Below are positions 29,781 to 38,098 of a stretch of DNA of 64,000 nucleotides, piece after piece; positions within the stretch are counted from its first letter, which is position 1; every line of letters begins with the position of its first letter. Origin of the DNA: a virus; the IMG/VR virus record IMGVR_UViG_3300042291_002084, positions 1 to 64,000 of that record; one strand, 5' to 3'. The notes beneath the pieces are model-generated. The model worked only from the letters and a program-made list of their open reading frames with translations, was not told the origin of the DNA and ran no database searches. Both the position numbers and the translations under genes were made by a program.

Positions 29781-30350
29781 TTAGTGACCATACGTTTTTT
29801 CAACAAATAACTTAACGATCTCTAATTTTTCTTCTTCAGAATTAGAGGTTGACCATAGCCACAAATATGATTTTTCTACTTGACCACTTCTTTTTCGCTT
29901 GTCTTCAATAATCCTATTAAATGTTACAATATCTGAATCATCTACTTCAACATCAATCTTTAAATTATCACAAAGATAAAATAACTCCATTATATCATTA
30001 TGATAATAAGCGTCCTTTGCCTCTATATAGATTAGGTTAAGTTCAGGATCTTCTACTTTATCTGGATGAGTAATTTTTACAATCTCACGATAAATCTTCT
30101 TCATTTTTAATTTAGTAGATTCAGTAAACTCTGCAAGATTATAGTTCTTAGATTTAGGTTTATTTGATTCATTAGGGGTGCCCTGAGTACTTTCAGATGA
30201 GATATTTGACTCCTTCATAAAATCATTTATCTGTTTTAAGAAATCCGGAGTATTAACTGTAATAATTTCTGAAACATACTCGTCATTTGTTTTAATAAGT
30301 GAGTATTCCTTAACTATTTTCTTAAGCTCAAGCTTTTTTAATTTGTTCAT
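29781..30350 (-). CDS. J-domain (DnaJ-like) protein, 189 aa
   Basis: Residues 72-120 form a J-domain: a helix with Lys-Ile-Tyr-Arg-Glu-Ile-Val-Lys, the invariant His95-Pro96-Asp97 loop, then a helix with Ala-Lys-Asp-Ala-Tyr. J-domains stimulate the ATPase of DnaK/Hsp70. The N-terminal 60 residues are charged and disordered; the C-terminal 60 are unassigned. There is no Gly/Phe region or zinc finger, so it is a specialised J-protein, perhaps recruiting the host chaperone to virion assembly or to a target. About 180 bp between its end and the fibre terminator show no convincing gene. Confidence 0.85.
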   Translation of the reverse strand: MNKLKKLELKKIVKEYSLIKTNDEYVSEIITVNTPDFLKQINDFMKESNISSESTQGTPNESNKPKSKNYNLAEFTESTKLKMKKIYREIVKITHPDKVEDPELNLIYIEAKDAYYHNDIMELFYLCDNLKIDVEVDDSDIVTFNRIIEDKRKRSGQVEKSYLWLWSTSNSEEEKLEIVKLFVEKTYGH

Positions 30351-30426
30351 TTAGAATACTCCTATATTTTCAGTATATAGTTATTTATTTACACACCACT
30401 TAGTAAAAATTTGTGAAATTCGCTAA

Positions 30427-30435
30427 GATAAATAA
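30427..30435 (+). promoter_or_regulatory. late promoter GATAAATAA
   Basis: Late-type box 16 nt before the GTG start at 30451. Confidence 0.65.
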
Positions 30436-30450
30436 AATAAAAGATATCCA

Positions 30451-30852
30451 GTGAAGACTAAACATATCATACATTTTCCAAAATGGACAAATATCACTAA
30501 GCTTAATGAAAGTTTAGAGGATTATAATATAGTAAAGGCCGAAGCTCAAGCTTTAACTACTGAATTAAATGAAAAAATTGGACCTTCTCTTACTACTGCT
30601 GAATTAATGAAGTGGTTTAAAGGACTACTTAACTTATATAACCAAGGAAAATATCAAACCTTTATCTATATTCAAATGCAAAATGTTGTTGTGCCGAATT
30701 ATACTACATTTGAGAGAATCTTTACTAAAAAAAATACTGATCTTAAACTTGATGATATTGAAGCGATTAAATTCTTTAAGGGTCTAACTCAAATTGAACC
30801 GACACATATTCGTGACACTAATGCCAAACTCAAAGAGTTAGGTTTTATTTAA
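30451..30852 (+). CDS. tagged hypothetical protein, 133 aa (GTG start)
   Basis: The start codon is GTG, positioned as expected after the late promoter. The N-terminal 20 residues end in Ile-Thr-Lys-Leu-Asn-Glu followed by Ser, a long version of the tag. The body is helical, with no recognised domain. Single-gene unit closed by the terminator at 30886. Confidence 0.7.
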   Translation: MKTKHIIHFPKWTNITKLNESLEDYNIVKAEAQALTTELNEKIGPSLTTAELMKWFKGLLNLYNQGKYQTFIYIQMQNVVVPNYTTFERIFTKKNTDLKLDDIEAIKFFKGLTQIEPTHIRDTNAKLKELGFI

Positions 30853-30885
30853 TACTTGCCTGCTACCTTAGGCAAATTATAGTTG

Positions 30886-30916
30886 GCCCGGACGAGAGTT
30901 CGGGTTTTCTTTTTTA
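30886..30916 (+). terminator. intrinsic terminator
   Basis: CCCGgacgagagttCGGG followed by TTTTCTTTTTT. A second hairpin (30920-30947) overlaps the end of the facing sigma gene. Confidence 0.8.
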
Positions 30917-30924
30917 AGAGAATC

Positions 30925-31809
30925 CTAAATCTCGTGATTTAGGATTCTATCAGAAGTCAAACTAGCTTTAGCTAATTTAGATTTCATTATTTTTAATGCT
31001 TTAGAATATACTAATCTTGCCCATTCTGACGTTTTGCCATAACTTTGAGAAATAGTTGAAAAAGTTTCAGGTATACCATATGTTATTCCAATACGTCGAC
31101 ATACTATATCTTTCTGTACTGCCGTTAGTCTGCTTAGTGCAATCATTGCAGTTGTTTGGATATCAGTATCATCAACTATTTCGCTAGCCGTTGATCCACT
31201 CGCGATCCAACTCATTGGTGCAAAAGTTTCTTCTGGATCATTTGATTCTAGCGGAACGCTTCTATGATCTGAATTGACTACTCTTTTAATATTCGTTAAA
31301 GTCATATCATATCCTAATTTAATCAACTCTTCATGAATCTCTTCAAATGTTCCAGGTCGACCTTCATCTTGTTGAATCCTTTCATCAACTCGTTTTATTT
31401 TGGCAAGGTCAGTTATTATATTTTGAGGAAGTCGTACTGGTCTTGAATCAGTATTAAGATATAACATTATTTCTTTTCTAATATGCCATACTGCAAATGA
31501 GATAAATTTAAATCCTCGAGTAGGATCAAATAGTCTAGCTGCATCACAAAGTCCAATATTTCCTTGACTAATTAACTCTTCCATTGAAATGTAAGCATTT
31601 GAATATTGTTTAGCAACAGATATTACAAATCTTAAGTTTGCAGAAATAAGTTGCTGAATTGCCTCCTCATCTCCTTTTTGAGCTCTGATGCCTATCTCAA
31701 ATTCCTCATCTGCACTTAATAAAGGAACACTATCTACTTCACTAAAGTAACGATTGATGTTACCTGTTCTAGTAGTTATCTTTTCCTTTGCAATTTTTAG
31801 CTGTCTCAC
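30925..31809 (-). CDS. sigma-70-family RNA polymerase sigma factor, 294 aa
   Basis: Starts Met-Arg-Gln-Leu-Lys-Ile, as Bacteroidetes RpoD does. It contains region 1.2 (Leu-Leu-Ser-Ala-Asp-Glu-Glu, residues 30-38) and region 2 (Ala-Asn-Leu-Arg-Phe-Val-Ile-Ser-Val-Ala; Gly-Phe-Lys-Phe-Ile-Ser-Phe-Ala-Val-Trp). It continues with region 3 (Arg-Pro-Val-Arg-Leu-Pro) and a region 4 helix-turn-helix (residues 240-280). The -35 recognition helix is altered: host proteins have an Arg-Glu-Arg-Val-Arg-Gln type core, this one Ser-Glu-Trp-Ala-Arg-Leu. Region 2.4 has Trp-His-Ile-Arg-Lys in place of Trp-Trp-Ile-Arg-Gln. It probably redirects host polymerase to phage promoters. It is a group-1-like sigma, not a T4 gp55-type factor. 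Confidence 0.92.
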   Translation of the reverse strand: MRQLKIAKEKITTRTGNINRYFSEVDSVPLLSADEEFEIGIRAQKGDEEAIQQLISANLRFVISVAKQYSNAYISMEELISQGNIGLCDAARLFDPTRGFKFISFAVWHIRKEIMLYLNTDSRPVRLPQNIITDLAKIKRVDERIQQDEGRPGTFEEIHEELIKLGYDMTLTNIKRVVNSDHRSVPLESNDPEETFAPMSWIASGSTASEIVDDTDIQTTAMIALSRLTAVQKDIVCRRIGITYGIPETFSTISQSYGKTSEWARLVYSKALKIMKSKLAKASLTSDRILNHEI

Positions 31810-31922
31810 GATCTTTTTAAATTAGTTGCTGATTGCTCAGCATGGTTTATAAAAATAATTAGTTAGTTGTATATAATAAAGAACTAAAAAAAATTGAATA
31901 GTTAAATAAAATAAACAAAAAT

Positions 31923-32270
31923 ATGAGATTTACAGATTCAGAAAGGCTAGATTTTTTAGAAAAATGGGAAACTAGCTCACATAGTAACACATGGTTTACT
32001 ATTTTAACACAACATGTTAATAAACAAGATTATCCAACACTAAGAGAGTTTTGTGACTATTCAATTGATTTTGAAAAGATGATTGACTCTAATGGACTTG
32101 ATGTAATTGCATGGCATCATATACCAGTACATATACAAGAAATTGTAATTGGAGTTTGGGAAAACGAAAATCGTATACTTACTGATGATGAAAAGGCTTC
32201 TATTCAAACTGAATCTAATTCTTACTGGAAGGAAGTATGGGAATTAGAGGAATCTATCGAAGATAAATAA
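31923..32270 (+). CDS. hypothetical protein, 115 aa
   Basis: Unrecognised acidic, Trp-rich soluble protein, predicted mostly helical. Divergent from the sigma gene across about 110 bp; an AT-rich AAATAAAATAAAC stretch precedes the ATG. Followed after 20 bp by the tagged gene 32291. Confidence 0.65.
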   Translation: MRFTDSERLDFLEKWETSSHSNTWFTILTQHVNKQDYPTLREFCDYSIDFEKMIDSNGLDVIAWHHIPVHIQEIVIGVWENENRILTDDEKASIQTESNSYWKEVWELEESIEDK

Positions 32271-32290
32271 TAAAAACATTTTAATTACTA

Positions 32291-33499
32291 ATGTCATATA
32301 TTAAGAATTATTCAAACTGGCTTAGATTATTTGAGCAGGTGACAGTTGCACCAGCAGTTACCACTTCTCCAGGTGGAGTGACTACTGAAAAGTCAAAATA
32401 TGGAGAGTATACATTTAACCAGCTTTTTCCAGACAACATGATTACACCAAAGCCTGAGAGCTATGCTTCAGTAATTCAACGAATGGGTGCAGATCTTAAA
32501 AAAGCACTGTCAGAGGGTAGGAACTTAACTGATATTAAAATTAACGTTGAATCAAGTGCAAGTTCACAGAGGCCTACTACAAATGTCCCTAAGGGATATA
32601 CGAAACTAGATCATAATTATGGCGGTGGTCAACCAAGTAATGAATTTCTTGCAAAGAATCGAGGTATTAATATGAAGAATGTAATTGTTCAAGAACTTTC
32701 AAAACTAGGAATTCAAGTACCTGCAGAAAATATTAATGTTGTACCTAGACCAGACGGTAAATGGGTTGCTACTTCTGAAGATGAATCTGAGCAATATGTA
32801 AAAGTAAAAATCGAAGGTCTTTTTGAGAAACCTAAGACAGATATTCCAGAAAAACCAACTCCAGTTTATGAATATTCAATTGTATATTCATGGTATCAAG
32901 TAGGAGAATCAAATAAAAAATATGTATTAGTAAATAATCCATTATCTTATAAAACTAGCTATTCACCAGATGAATTAAAATATAGGAAACTTGATCACGG
33001 AACAGTTAAAAATAGTGACGATTTTAGAGCAGCTGTTCAAGATTCCCCTGAAGATATTACAATTGCTGGATATGGATATACTGCACCAGAAGGAGTTGAA
33101 TTCTTTGCTTTCGGTGAATTAAGTAATTATAAAACAGTTAAAGGAAATATTTTCTATTATGCAGATGAAGAATCTTGGAAAAAAGATGTACTTACTATAA
33201 ATAAACTTAATCCAACTCAATGGGAAGTTAAAGCAGGTACATTACAAAAACCTGGTGAAAAACTTCCTTTTACAGTTCATGCAAAAGGAAATTGGAATTT
33301 AGGAAAAGGCGCTCAAGCTAATTTTGAACATGGTACAGGAAACTTTAGTCGATCTATCTATACACTTAAACCAAAAGGTGATGAGCTTAAAAAAGATAAA
33401 AAAGGAAAAGAATATTATTCTGAAATTAAAATAAAGCAATGGAGTGGTTCTACTGAAGAGCCTACGGCTAAACCTGATAATACACGAGAGGCACAATAA
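32291..33499 (+). CDS. tagged protein with OmpA-like region, 402 aa
   Basis: Tag MSYIKNYSNWLRLFE followed by Gln. Residues 80-145 resemble the OmpA C-terminal peptidoglycan-binding fold: a strand Ile-Lys-Ile-Asn-Val, then Asn-x-x-Leu-Ala-x-x-Arg-Gly-x-x-Met-Lys and a helix ending Leu-Gly-Ile. Residues 165-380 are beta-rich. Packaged proteins that bind peptidoglycan could help genome entry through the wall. The last residues (Asp-Asn-Thr-Arg-Glu-Ala-Gln) nearly match the end of the membrane protein 37318-37623. The stop lies within a terminator hairpin. Confidence 0.7.
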   Translation: MSYIKNYSNWLRLFEQVTVAPAVTTSPGGVTTEKSKYGEYTFNQLFPDNMITPKPESYASVIQRMGADLKKALSEGRNLTDIKINVESSASSQRPTTNVPKGYTKLDHNYGGGQPSNEFLAKNRGINMKNVIVQELSKLGIQVPAENINVVPRPDGKWVATSEDESEQYVKVKIEGLFEKPKTDIPEKPTPVYEYSIVYSWYQVGESNKKYVLVNNPLSYKTSYSPDELKYRKLDHGTVKNSDDFRAAVQDSPEDITIAGYGYTAPEGVEFFAFGELSNYKTVKGNIFYYADEESWKKDVLTINKLNPTQWEVKAGTLQKPGEKLPFTVHAKGNWNLGKGAQANFEHGTGNFSRSIYTLKPKGDELKKDKKGKEYYSEIKIKQWSGSTEEPTAKPDNTREAQ

Positions 33500-33512
33500 G
33501 CCTCTCTTTTAT
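33486..33512 (+). terminator. intrinsic terminator overlapping the stop codon
   Basis: GAGAGGC-acaataa-GCCTCTC followed by TTTTATTT; the hairpin includes the last codons of the 402-aa gene. Confidence 0.75.
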
Positions 33513-33988
33513 TTAAAACAGGTTGTTGCTTTTATATAATAATTAAATATACCAATCGACAGGAATTTACTTTGTTCTTTAATATAGAAATTAACACTTG
33601 TTCCAATATAAGTAAATTGAGTATCTAGTATAAGTGCACGGTGTCCTGGAGAACCCATCCATCCTTTTACAATATCTTTAGCTAGTTCAATATACATCAT
33701 ACTACTATTACACTGAGTTAATGCACATATTTCGCCAAGCCCACTATGTGAATGCTCAAACTTATTAAACTTAATCATCCAAGTATTATGCTTGGTTGCA
33801 GCATCTGATATTGTTTGAGATACTGTAAGTTTAGGTAACCCCTTAATTGATCTTTCATGGTTTATCAAGTCTATTACTAGGCTATTTAATAACTTAGTAT
33901 TTATTGAATCACCTCCAATTTTACTAGTCGATATTTGAGAATAACCTAAAGTTGTAAATAAGACAAATACTAAAATTATGAGTTTCAT
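33509..33988 (-). CDS. secreted CAP/SCP-domain protein, 159 aa
   Basis: Signal peptide residues 1-17, ending Gly-Tyr-Ser then Gln, a typical flavobacterial pattern. The rest is a CAP (SCP/PR-1) domain: Ile-Asn-His-Glu-Arg (42-46), His-Ser-His-Ser-Gly-Leu-Gly-Glu, and Trp-Met-Gly-Ser-Pro-Gly-His-Arg with Ile-Leu near residue 115. These His and Glu residues form the conserved CAP cavity. It acts outside the inner membrane; CAP proteins bind lipids, metals or partners. Unusual for a phage; perhaps modifies the infected cell's envelope. Confidence 0.85.
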   Translation of the reverse strand: MKLIILVFVLFTTLGYSQISTSKIGGDSINTKLLNSLVIDLINHERSIKGLPKLTVSQTISDAATKHNTWMIKFNKFEHSHSGLGEICALTQCNSSMMYIELAKDIVKGWMGSPGHRALILDTQFTYIGTSVNFYIKEQSKFLSIGIFNYYIKATTCFK

Positions 33989-34077
33989 TTTTTAAATATT
34001 AAAGGGTTATTGATTTATTATACATAGTTTCATATCTATATAAAACAAAAAAGGCTATTAAAAGTATAAATCTTTGA

Positions 34078-34086
34078 GATAAATAA
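34078..34086 (+). promoter_or_regulatory. late promoter GATAAATAA
   Basis: Late-type box 17 nt before the ATG at 34103. Confidence 0.65.
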
Positions 34087-34102
34087 TAAAAATAATATTT
34101 AG

Positions 34103-35965
34103 ATGAGTATGCATATTATTCAAGATTTCAGTAAATGGAAAAAAATAAATGAACAGGCTTTACCTCCTAGAGAAAGAGAAAGAGGTGTTGAAAATAATAA
34201 AATAGTTGCAATTCCACTTGATGCAACATCATTAAAACTAAAAATTGTTAATGACACAGATGTAATTGATGCAAATGGTAAATTAACAAATATGACCTTC
34301 ACGTTCATTATGGACTGGCTTAAGAAACAAACAGCTATTTGGAATTATTATAAAGCTAAATTAGGTGATCTTTCAACAAATGTTGTAGTATACTCAATTG
34401 CAAAAGATAATTCAAGAAAACAGGTAATTGTATTTAACATATATTCTAAGACTGCATTAAAACAGCAGGATCCAACTAAGCCTGGAATAAATCCAGCAGT
34501 TCAATTTATTAGAGAAGATGAAATATCTTCTGCATTAGATGGAAAGATCTTAGGTTCAGGCGCACAAGTTAATCAAACACAACAAGCTGACCAAACTACG
34601 TTAAACTTACCTATTAAATCAGCTGACATTATTAATTCAACAAGTACACCTTTAATTACATTTATTAAAGATACTTATAATAAAGTTAAAGCAAAAGTTA
34701 CTGGAAATCCTATTCTTGCAACAGTTAAGTCTGAAGTAGTTGCTTCAAAACTTGGAACTGGTTCCCAAACTTTTGTTAAAGCATTAAATTCTGGCTTTGG
34801 AATACTTGATGCTACCTTTAATGAAGATACTGAAACAAATATTACACAAAGCCTAGTTGATAAATTAGTTAAACCTGAAGAATTAAATGTTGACTTATTT
34901 AATAAAGTTGCAAGCGTAACTCAACCAATTAGCGCTGGTGATATTAAAGTACCTGCTGGAGGATTTAGGGAAGGAATTCAAGGAGATCCTGAATTGAAAA
35001 AAGTACAAGATTTATTAGCTAAAAAATTAGCTCGTCATCTTAGAGACCATGCAACATACCAAGCATTTGTAAAAGCTGGTAAAAATGGGTTTGTTGGTAA
35101 TTATGGACCATTGACTCATAATTTAGTTGTACTATTAAAAAGTATTGCTGAAAATCCACCATATCCAAATAAAGATGGTTCGATAATTGAACAAGATTTT
35201 GTACAAATGATTCAAGAAATAAATGAATCTTTCTATATTGGATTAGACGGGTCTACTCTAATTACTGAATCTACTTTTAATTTCAGTAATGCTGAAGCAA
35301 TTCAACCAAGTGCACCAGCTGCAACTCAAGACAAGAGTACGCCAGCTAAAAAAAAAATTAAATCTTCTACAAGTCCAACGTCAACTAAGCCAGAAGGTCT
35401 AGATGTTAAAGCATTTCAAAAATGGATGGTAGCTTCTGGAAAAGATGGATGGTCTAACTCCGATATTGATAATATTTGGGGACCTAAAACGTCTACTGCC
35501 TGGAATAAATGGAGTGATGAGTGGTCTCAATATACTATTCCATTAGAAGGAGAGGATACTGATAAAGTAGATGTAGCAGATCAACCAAGCAAAGATGCAG
35601 TTGATAAAATGTTTGATAGTTTAGTACAAAACATTGAGAAGTATGTTGAGAATTCTATGAATTTTGAAAAATACTTTAATTCGGCTGATGCTTGGAATAA
35701 AGGAATTGCTCAAGAGTGGAAAAACGCATGGTATCCAGAGTATACAAAAATTAAAAAAGTGGTTGCCTCACTTGACCAAAATGATAGTGATACTAGTAGA
35801 TATACCACAAATTTAAGTAGAATATTAAAAATGTTTAAAGGATATAAATTTATGAATACTTGGAATGGTCATACTGACGATGATAGTTTTTACATAAACA
35901 TATTATATCATGCAACTAGGGCAGGTGGAAACTATCGTGCATATAAAATAACTTGCGATTTTTAA
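34103..35965 (+). CDS. tagged multidomain protein with peptidoglycan-binding-like region, 620 aa
   Basis: Tag of 17 residues ending Phe-Ser-Lys-Trp-Lys-Lys-Ile-Asn-Glu, followed by Gln. Residues 20-150 are alpha/beta and residues 150-400 mainly helical. Residues 432-475 resemble a small peptidoglycan-binding unit (Val-Lys-Ala-Phe-Gln-Lys-Trp, then Ile-Trp-Gly-Pro-Lys-Thr-Ser-Thr-Ala-Trp). The C-terminal 120 residues are helical and Trp-rich. A second candidate cleavage site (Leu-Ile-Thr-Glu-Ser) lies near residue 393. First of three consecutive tagged genes almost without spacers, so one operon. Confidence 0.7.
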   Translation: MSMHIIQDFSKWKKINEQALPPRERERGVENNKIVAIPLDATSLKLKIVNDTDVIDANGKLTNMTFTFIMDWLKKQTAIWNYYKAKLGDLSTNVVVYSIAKDNSRKQVIVFNIYSKTALKQQDPTKPGINPAVQFIREDEISSALDGKILGSGAQVNQTQQADQTTLNLPIKSADIINSTSTPLITFIKDTYNKVKAKVTGNPILATVKSEVVASKLGTGSQTFVKALNSGFGILDATFNEDTETNITQSLVDKLVKPEELNVDLFNKVASVTQPISAGDIKVPAGGFREGIQGDPELKKVQDLLAKKLARHLRDHATYQAFVKAGKNGFVGNYGPLTHNLVVLLKSIAENPPYPNKDGSIIEQDFVQMIQEINESFYIGLDGSTLITESTFNFSNAEAIQPSAPAATQDKSTPAKKKIKSSTSPTSTKPEGLDVKAFQKWMVASGKDGWSNSDIDNIWGPKTSTAWNKWSDEWSQYTIPLEGEDTDKVDVADQPSKDAVDKMFDSLVQNIEKYVENSMNFEKYFNSADAWNKGIAQEWKNAWYPEYTKIKKVVASLDQNDSDTSRYTTNLSRILKMFKGYKFMNTWNGHTDDDSFYINILYHATRAGGNYRAYKITCDF

Positions 35966-35966
35966 T

Positions 35967-36326
35967 ATGCAAAATAGAGCAAAAACATACAAACAATTTA
36001 TTCTTGAAGCTTACATAGATGATTCTGGTGAGCTTCAGGATTTTAATTCTCCTAATGATGATGATTATGATGCCAAACTAATTGATGAGGCTCAGCGTAT
36101 TCAGGAATTCCTAGAAGATCTTGGAGCAACTGATGTCCAATTAACAGTACGCGAACCATATATTAGATTTAAGTTTATATACGGAGATTATAAATATTAT
36201 ATGGGCGTAGATCTAGATAATGGAACAGTTAGAATCTACACAGATAGTTCTGAACTATACGCAGATTCAATGGAAAGTTTTATTGATGTAGTAAATGCAA
36301 ATGGATTGGATTTTTTAAATTATTAA
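35967..36326 (+). CDS. tagged putative internal protein, 119 aa
   Basis: The tag Thr-Tyr-Lys-Gln-Phe-Ile-Leu-Glu, followed by Ala, is the copy most like the T4 internal-protein sequence (MKTYQEFIAEA). The body is acidic alpha/beta, with no recognised family. It starts two bases after the previous stop and ends five bases before the next start. Confidence 0.75.
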   Translation: MQNRAKTYKQFILEAYIDDSGELQDFNSPNDDDYDAKLIDEAQRIQEFLEDLGATDVQLTVREPYIRFKFIYGDYKYYMGVDLDNGTVRIYTDSSELYADSMESFIDVVNANGLDFLNY

Positions 36327-36330
36327 TGGG

Positions 36331-37278
36331 ATGGAATTATTAGACTTTAATTATTGGACAAGCATAGTTGAGAGTGCAGCAAATCAACAAGTAAATAAAG
36401 TATTTACAATTGGGCCTGACTTCAATACTTTAGTCACAGATACTTATTACCAAGTAGCCGACTCAGTTTTAAGTGAATTCGCAAACGGTTTTGAATATGA
36501 ACTTCACTTAAATCCTAGTGAGTTATCAATTAAAATAGTATTTGGTGACGATGACGATGATATTCGATCAAGTATATATGGAGTAGCTGAATCATTTAAT
36601 GTAGTATTGAAGTCATTAATTTATATAGAGGGCTATTATGGAAGTGGAAGTCATCTCTTATCTAGTACAAATTTGCCTAAATTACTTCAGGTGCAATTTC
36701 GTAATGAAATTATAGATAAATCAAATGACACAACTACTATTCGAGTAAGCGCAAGACCTGATGATTTTGAATTAAAATTAAATAATATTGCTAAAATTGT
36801 TGGCGCTGGTTCAAATGCATGGTCATCAATGAGTGCTGATTTTACAGCCCCAACAATCGCTGAATATTTAGCAGCAGTTAGACCAAAGGAAGAAACAGAT
36901 AAAGAAGAAGCAATCAAAGTACTTGCTAATAAGTTAAATAACAGTATTCGATATCAAACAGCTCTTGAAGTATTTAAAATAATTGTATCTGATCTTAACT
37001 TAAATATTGATGAACTAGTTTCCCAAATTTCTGAGAAAACAGAGTCATTTAAAGCAATAGATTTAGATAAATTACCAGAAGATGAAAAGAAGAAAACTCT
37101 TACTGAGATCTTAAAATTTCAAAACTATCTACTGAACTTGTCAAATCCACGTAAAATTCAAGAATCTAAAATTGCAGTCGACTCACTAATTGATATATTT
37201 AGAATACTGATTAAACAGGTCGGCGATCTTAAAACAGTCAAAAAAGAACTTACTGCGGTTGCTAGACTTCCTCGCTAG
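36331..37278 (+). CDS. tagged hypothetical protein, 315 aa
   Basis: Tag MELLDFNYWTSIVE followed by Ser. The body is alpha/beta up to residue 180 with an Asp-rich loop (Gly-Asp-Asp-Asp-Asp-Asp at 71-76), then long helices to the end. No recognised domain. Last gene of the operon, converging with the membrane protein gene at 37318. Confidence 0.7.
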   Translation: MELLDFNYWTSIVESAANQQVNKVFTIGPDFNTLVTDTYYQVADSVLSEFANGFEYELHLNPSELSIKIVFGDDDDDIRSSIYGVAESFNVVLKSLIYIEGYYGSGSHLLSSTNLPKLLQVQFRNEIIDKSNDTTTIRVSARPDDFELKLNNIAKIVGAGSNAWSSMSADFTAPTIAEYLAAVRPKEETDKEEAIKVLANKLNNSIRYQTALEVFKIIVSDLNLNIDELVSQISEKTESFKAIDLDKLPEDEKKKTLTEILKFQNYLLNLSNPRKIQESKIAVDSLIDIFRILIKQVGDLKTVKKELTAVARLPR

Positions 37279-37317
37279 AGGATCCTTTCTTAAGTCGCAT
37301 AATAACCAATAATTATT

Positions 37318-37623
37318 TTATTGAGCCTCTCCAGTATTATCAGAAGGCACTGACTTTTCTTTTTGTATATGATTAATAATATATCCTGAAATTGCAAACT
37401 CAATACTTGCCCAAATAGCAAGATCAGAAGTAGACATAGTGGATATTTTAGTAAGAAGGAAAAATATCATTCCCCATTGCGCAATGATAAAGGCTATTCC
37501 AGATTCAATTCTTTTCTTAGAGAATAAGGAAGGCTTAGAGCTATAGATTTTACTAAATTCGGAAGTTATCCATTTAATGTTGCTCCAACCAAAGAAATAT
37601 TTTTTTGTTTTTTCAGGTGCCAT
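37318..37623 (-). CDS. holin-like two-pass membrane protein, 101 aa
   Basis: Two hydrophobic segments (about residues 43-61 and 67-84) separated by a short polar turn, with a basic N-terminal arm and a polar C-terminus. Size and layout fit a class II holin, and expression from a GATAAATAA late promoter agrees with a lysis role. No sequence family was recognised, so other small membrane roles remain possible. Confidence 0.6.
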   Translation of the reverse strand: MAPEKTKKYFFGWSNIKWITSEFSKIYSSKPSLFSKKRIESGIAFIIAQWGMIFFLLTKISTMSTSDLAIWASIEFAISGYIINHIQKEKSVPSDNTGEAQ

Positions 37624-37646
37624 CTCATAATATTATTTTTATACTA

Positions 37647-37655
37647 TTATTTATC
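37647..37655 (-). promoter_or_regulatory. late promoter GATAAATAA
   Basis: Late-type box on the minus strand, 24 nt upstream of the ATG at 37623. Confidence 0.65.
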
Positions 37656-37687
37656 TGGTACACTTTACTTTGAGTGGATATTGGTGG

Positions 37688-37810
37688 TTATCGTGATTGC
37701 ACAGATAGATAAGCAGAATATGCTTTATTAGTTATTATAGTATCTACTTTATTTTGACTGAATAAAGAAGTACGTATAATAATTAATAACAATACTAATA
37801 GATTTTTCAT
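37688..37810 (-). pseudogene. remnant of a secreted endonuclease gene, 40 codons
   Basis: An ATG frame encodes a signal peptide (about residues 1-18, ending Leu-Phe-Ser-Gln). The following residues, Asn-Lys-Ala-Tyr-Ser-Ala-Tyr, align with the mature start of the endonuclease at 49071-49721 (Asn-Ala-Ala-Tyr-Thr-Ser-Tyr). It then meets a stop. The catalytic part is absent. Either a decayed paralogue left by duplication or a tiny secreted peptide. Confidence 0.5.
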
Positions 37811-38049
37811 TAATTTTGATTTTTGTTTTTATATATCAAATTAATTACTTTTCCAAATAGTTGATCTATCTTTTTTGATTTAGTGAATGATTGAAATGAT
37901 TGTATTTCATCTAAACTAATGGTATCGATAACCGATTGGAAATCTATTTCATCTAAGAAATATTTATCCAGTAATTCTGTATCAATTAACTTTTTATTTT
38001 CAATTAGATATTGAATGTATTCTCTTTCGTATTTAAATTCTCTTTTCAT
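37810..38049 (-). CDS. hypothetical protein, 79 aa
   Basis: Unrecognised charged, helical protein. Its end touches the start of the endonuclease remnant (37688-37810). Divergent from the P-loop gene at 38099. Confidence 0.6.
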   Translation of the reverse strand: MKREFKYEREYIQYLIENKKLIDTELLDKYFLDEIDFQSVIDTISLDEIQSFQSFTKSKKIDQLFGKVINLIYKNKNQN

Positions 38050-38098
38050 TTTATAAATATTATATATAATATATAATTATATAAAAAAAAATAGAATT

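Noticed and set aside
29561-29806. Minus-strand frame of 81 codons after the J-domain gene
   Set aside because: Its 3' end is the fibre-block terminator read backwards and it has no start context; composition is AT-driven.
30919-30948. Intrinsic terminator for the sigma gene
   Set aside because: A perfect hairpin is present, but on the minus strand it is followed by A-rich, not T-rich, sequence, so I only note the hairpin.
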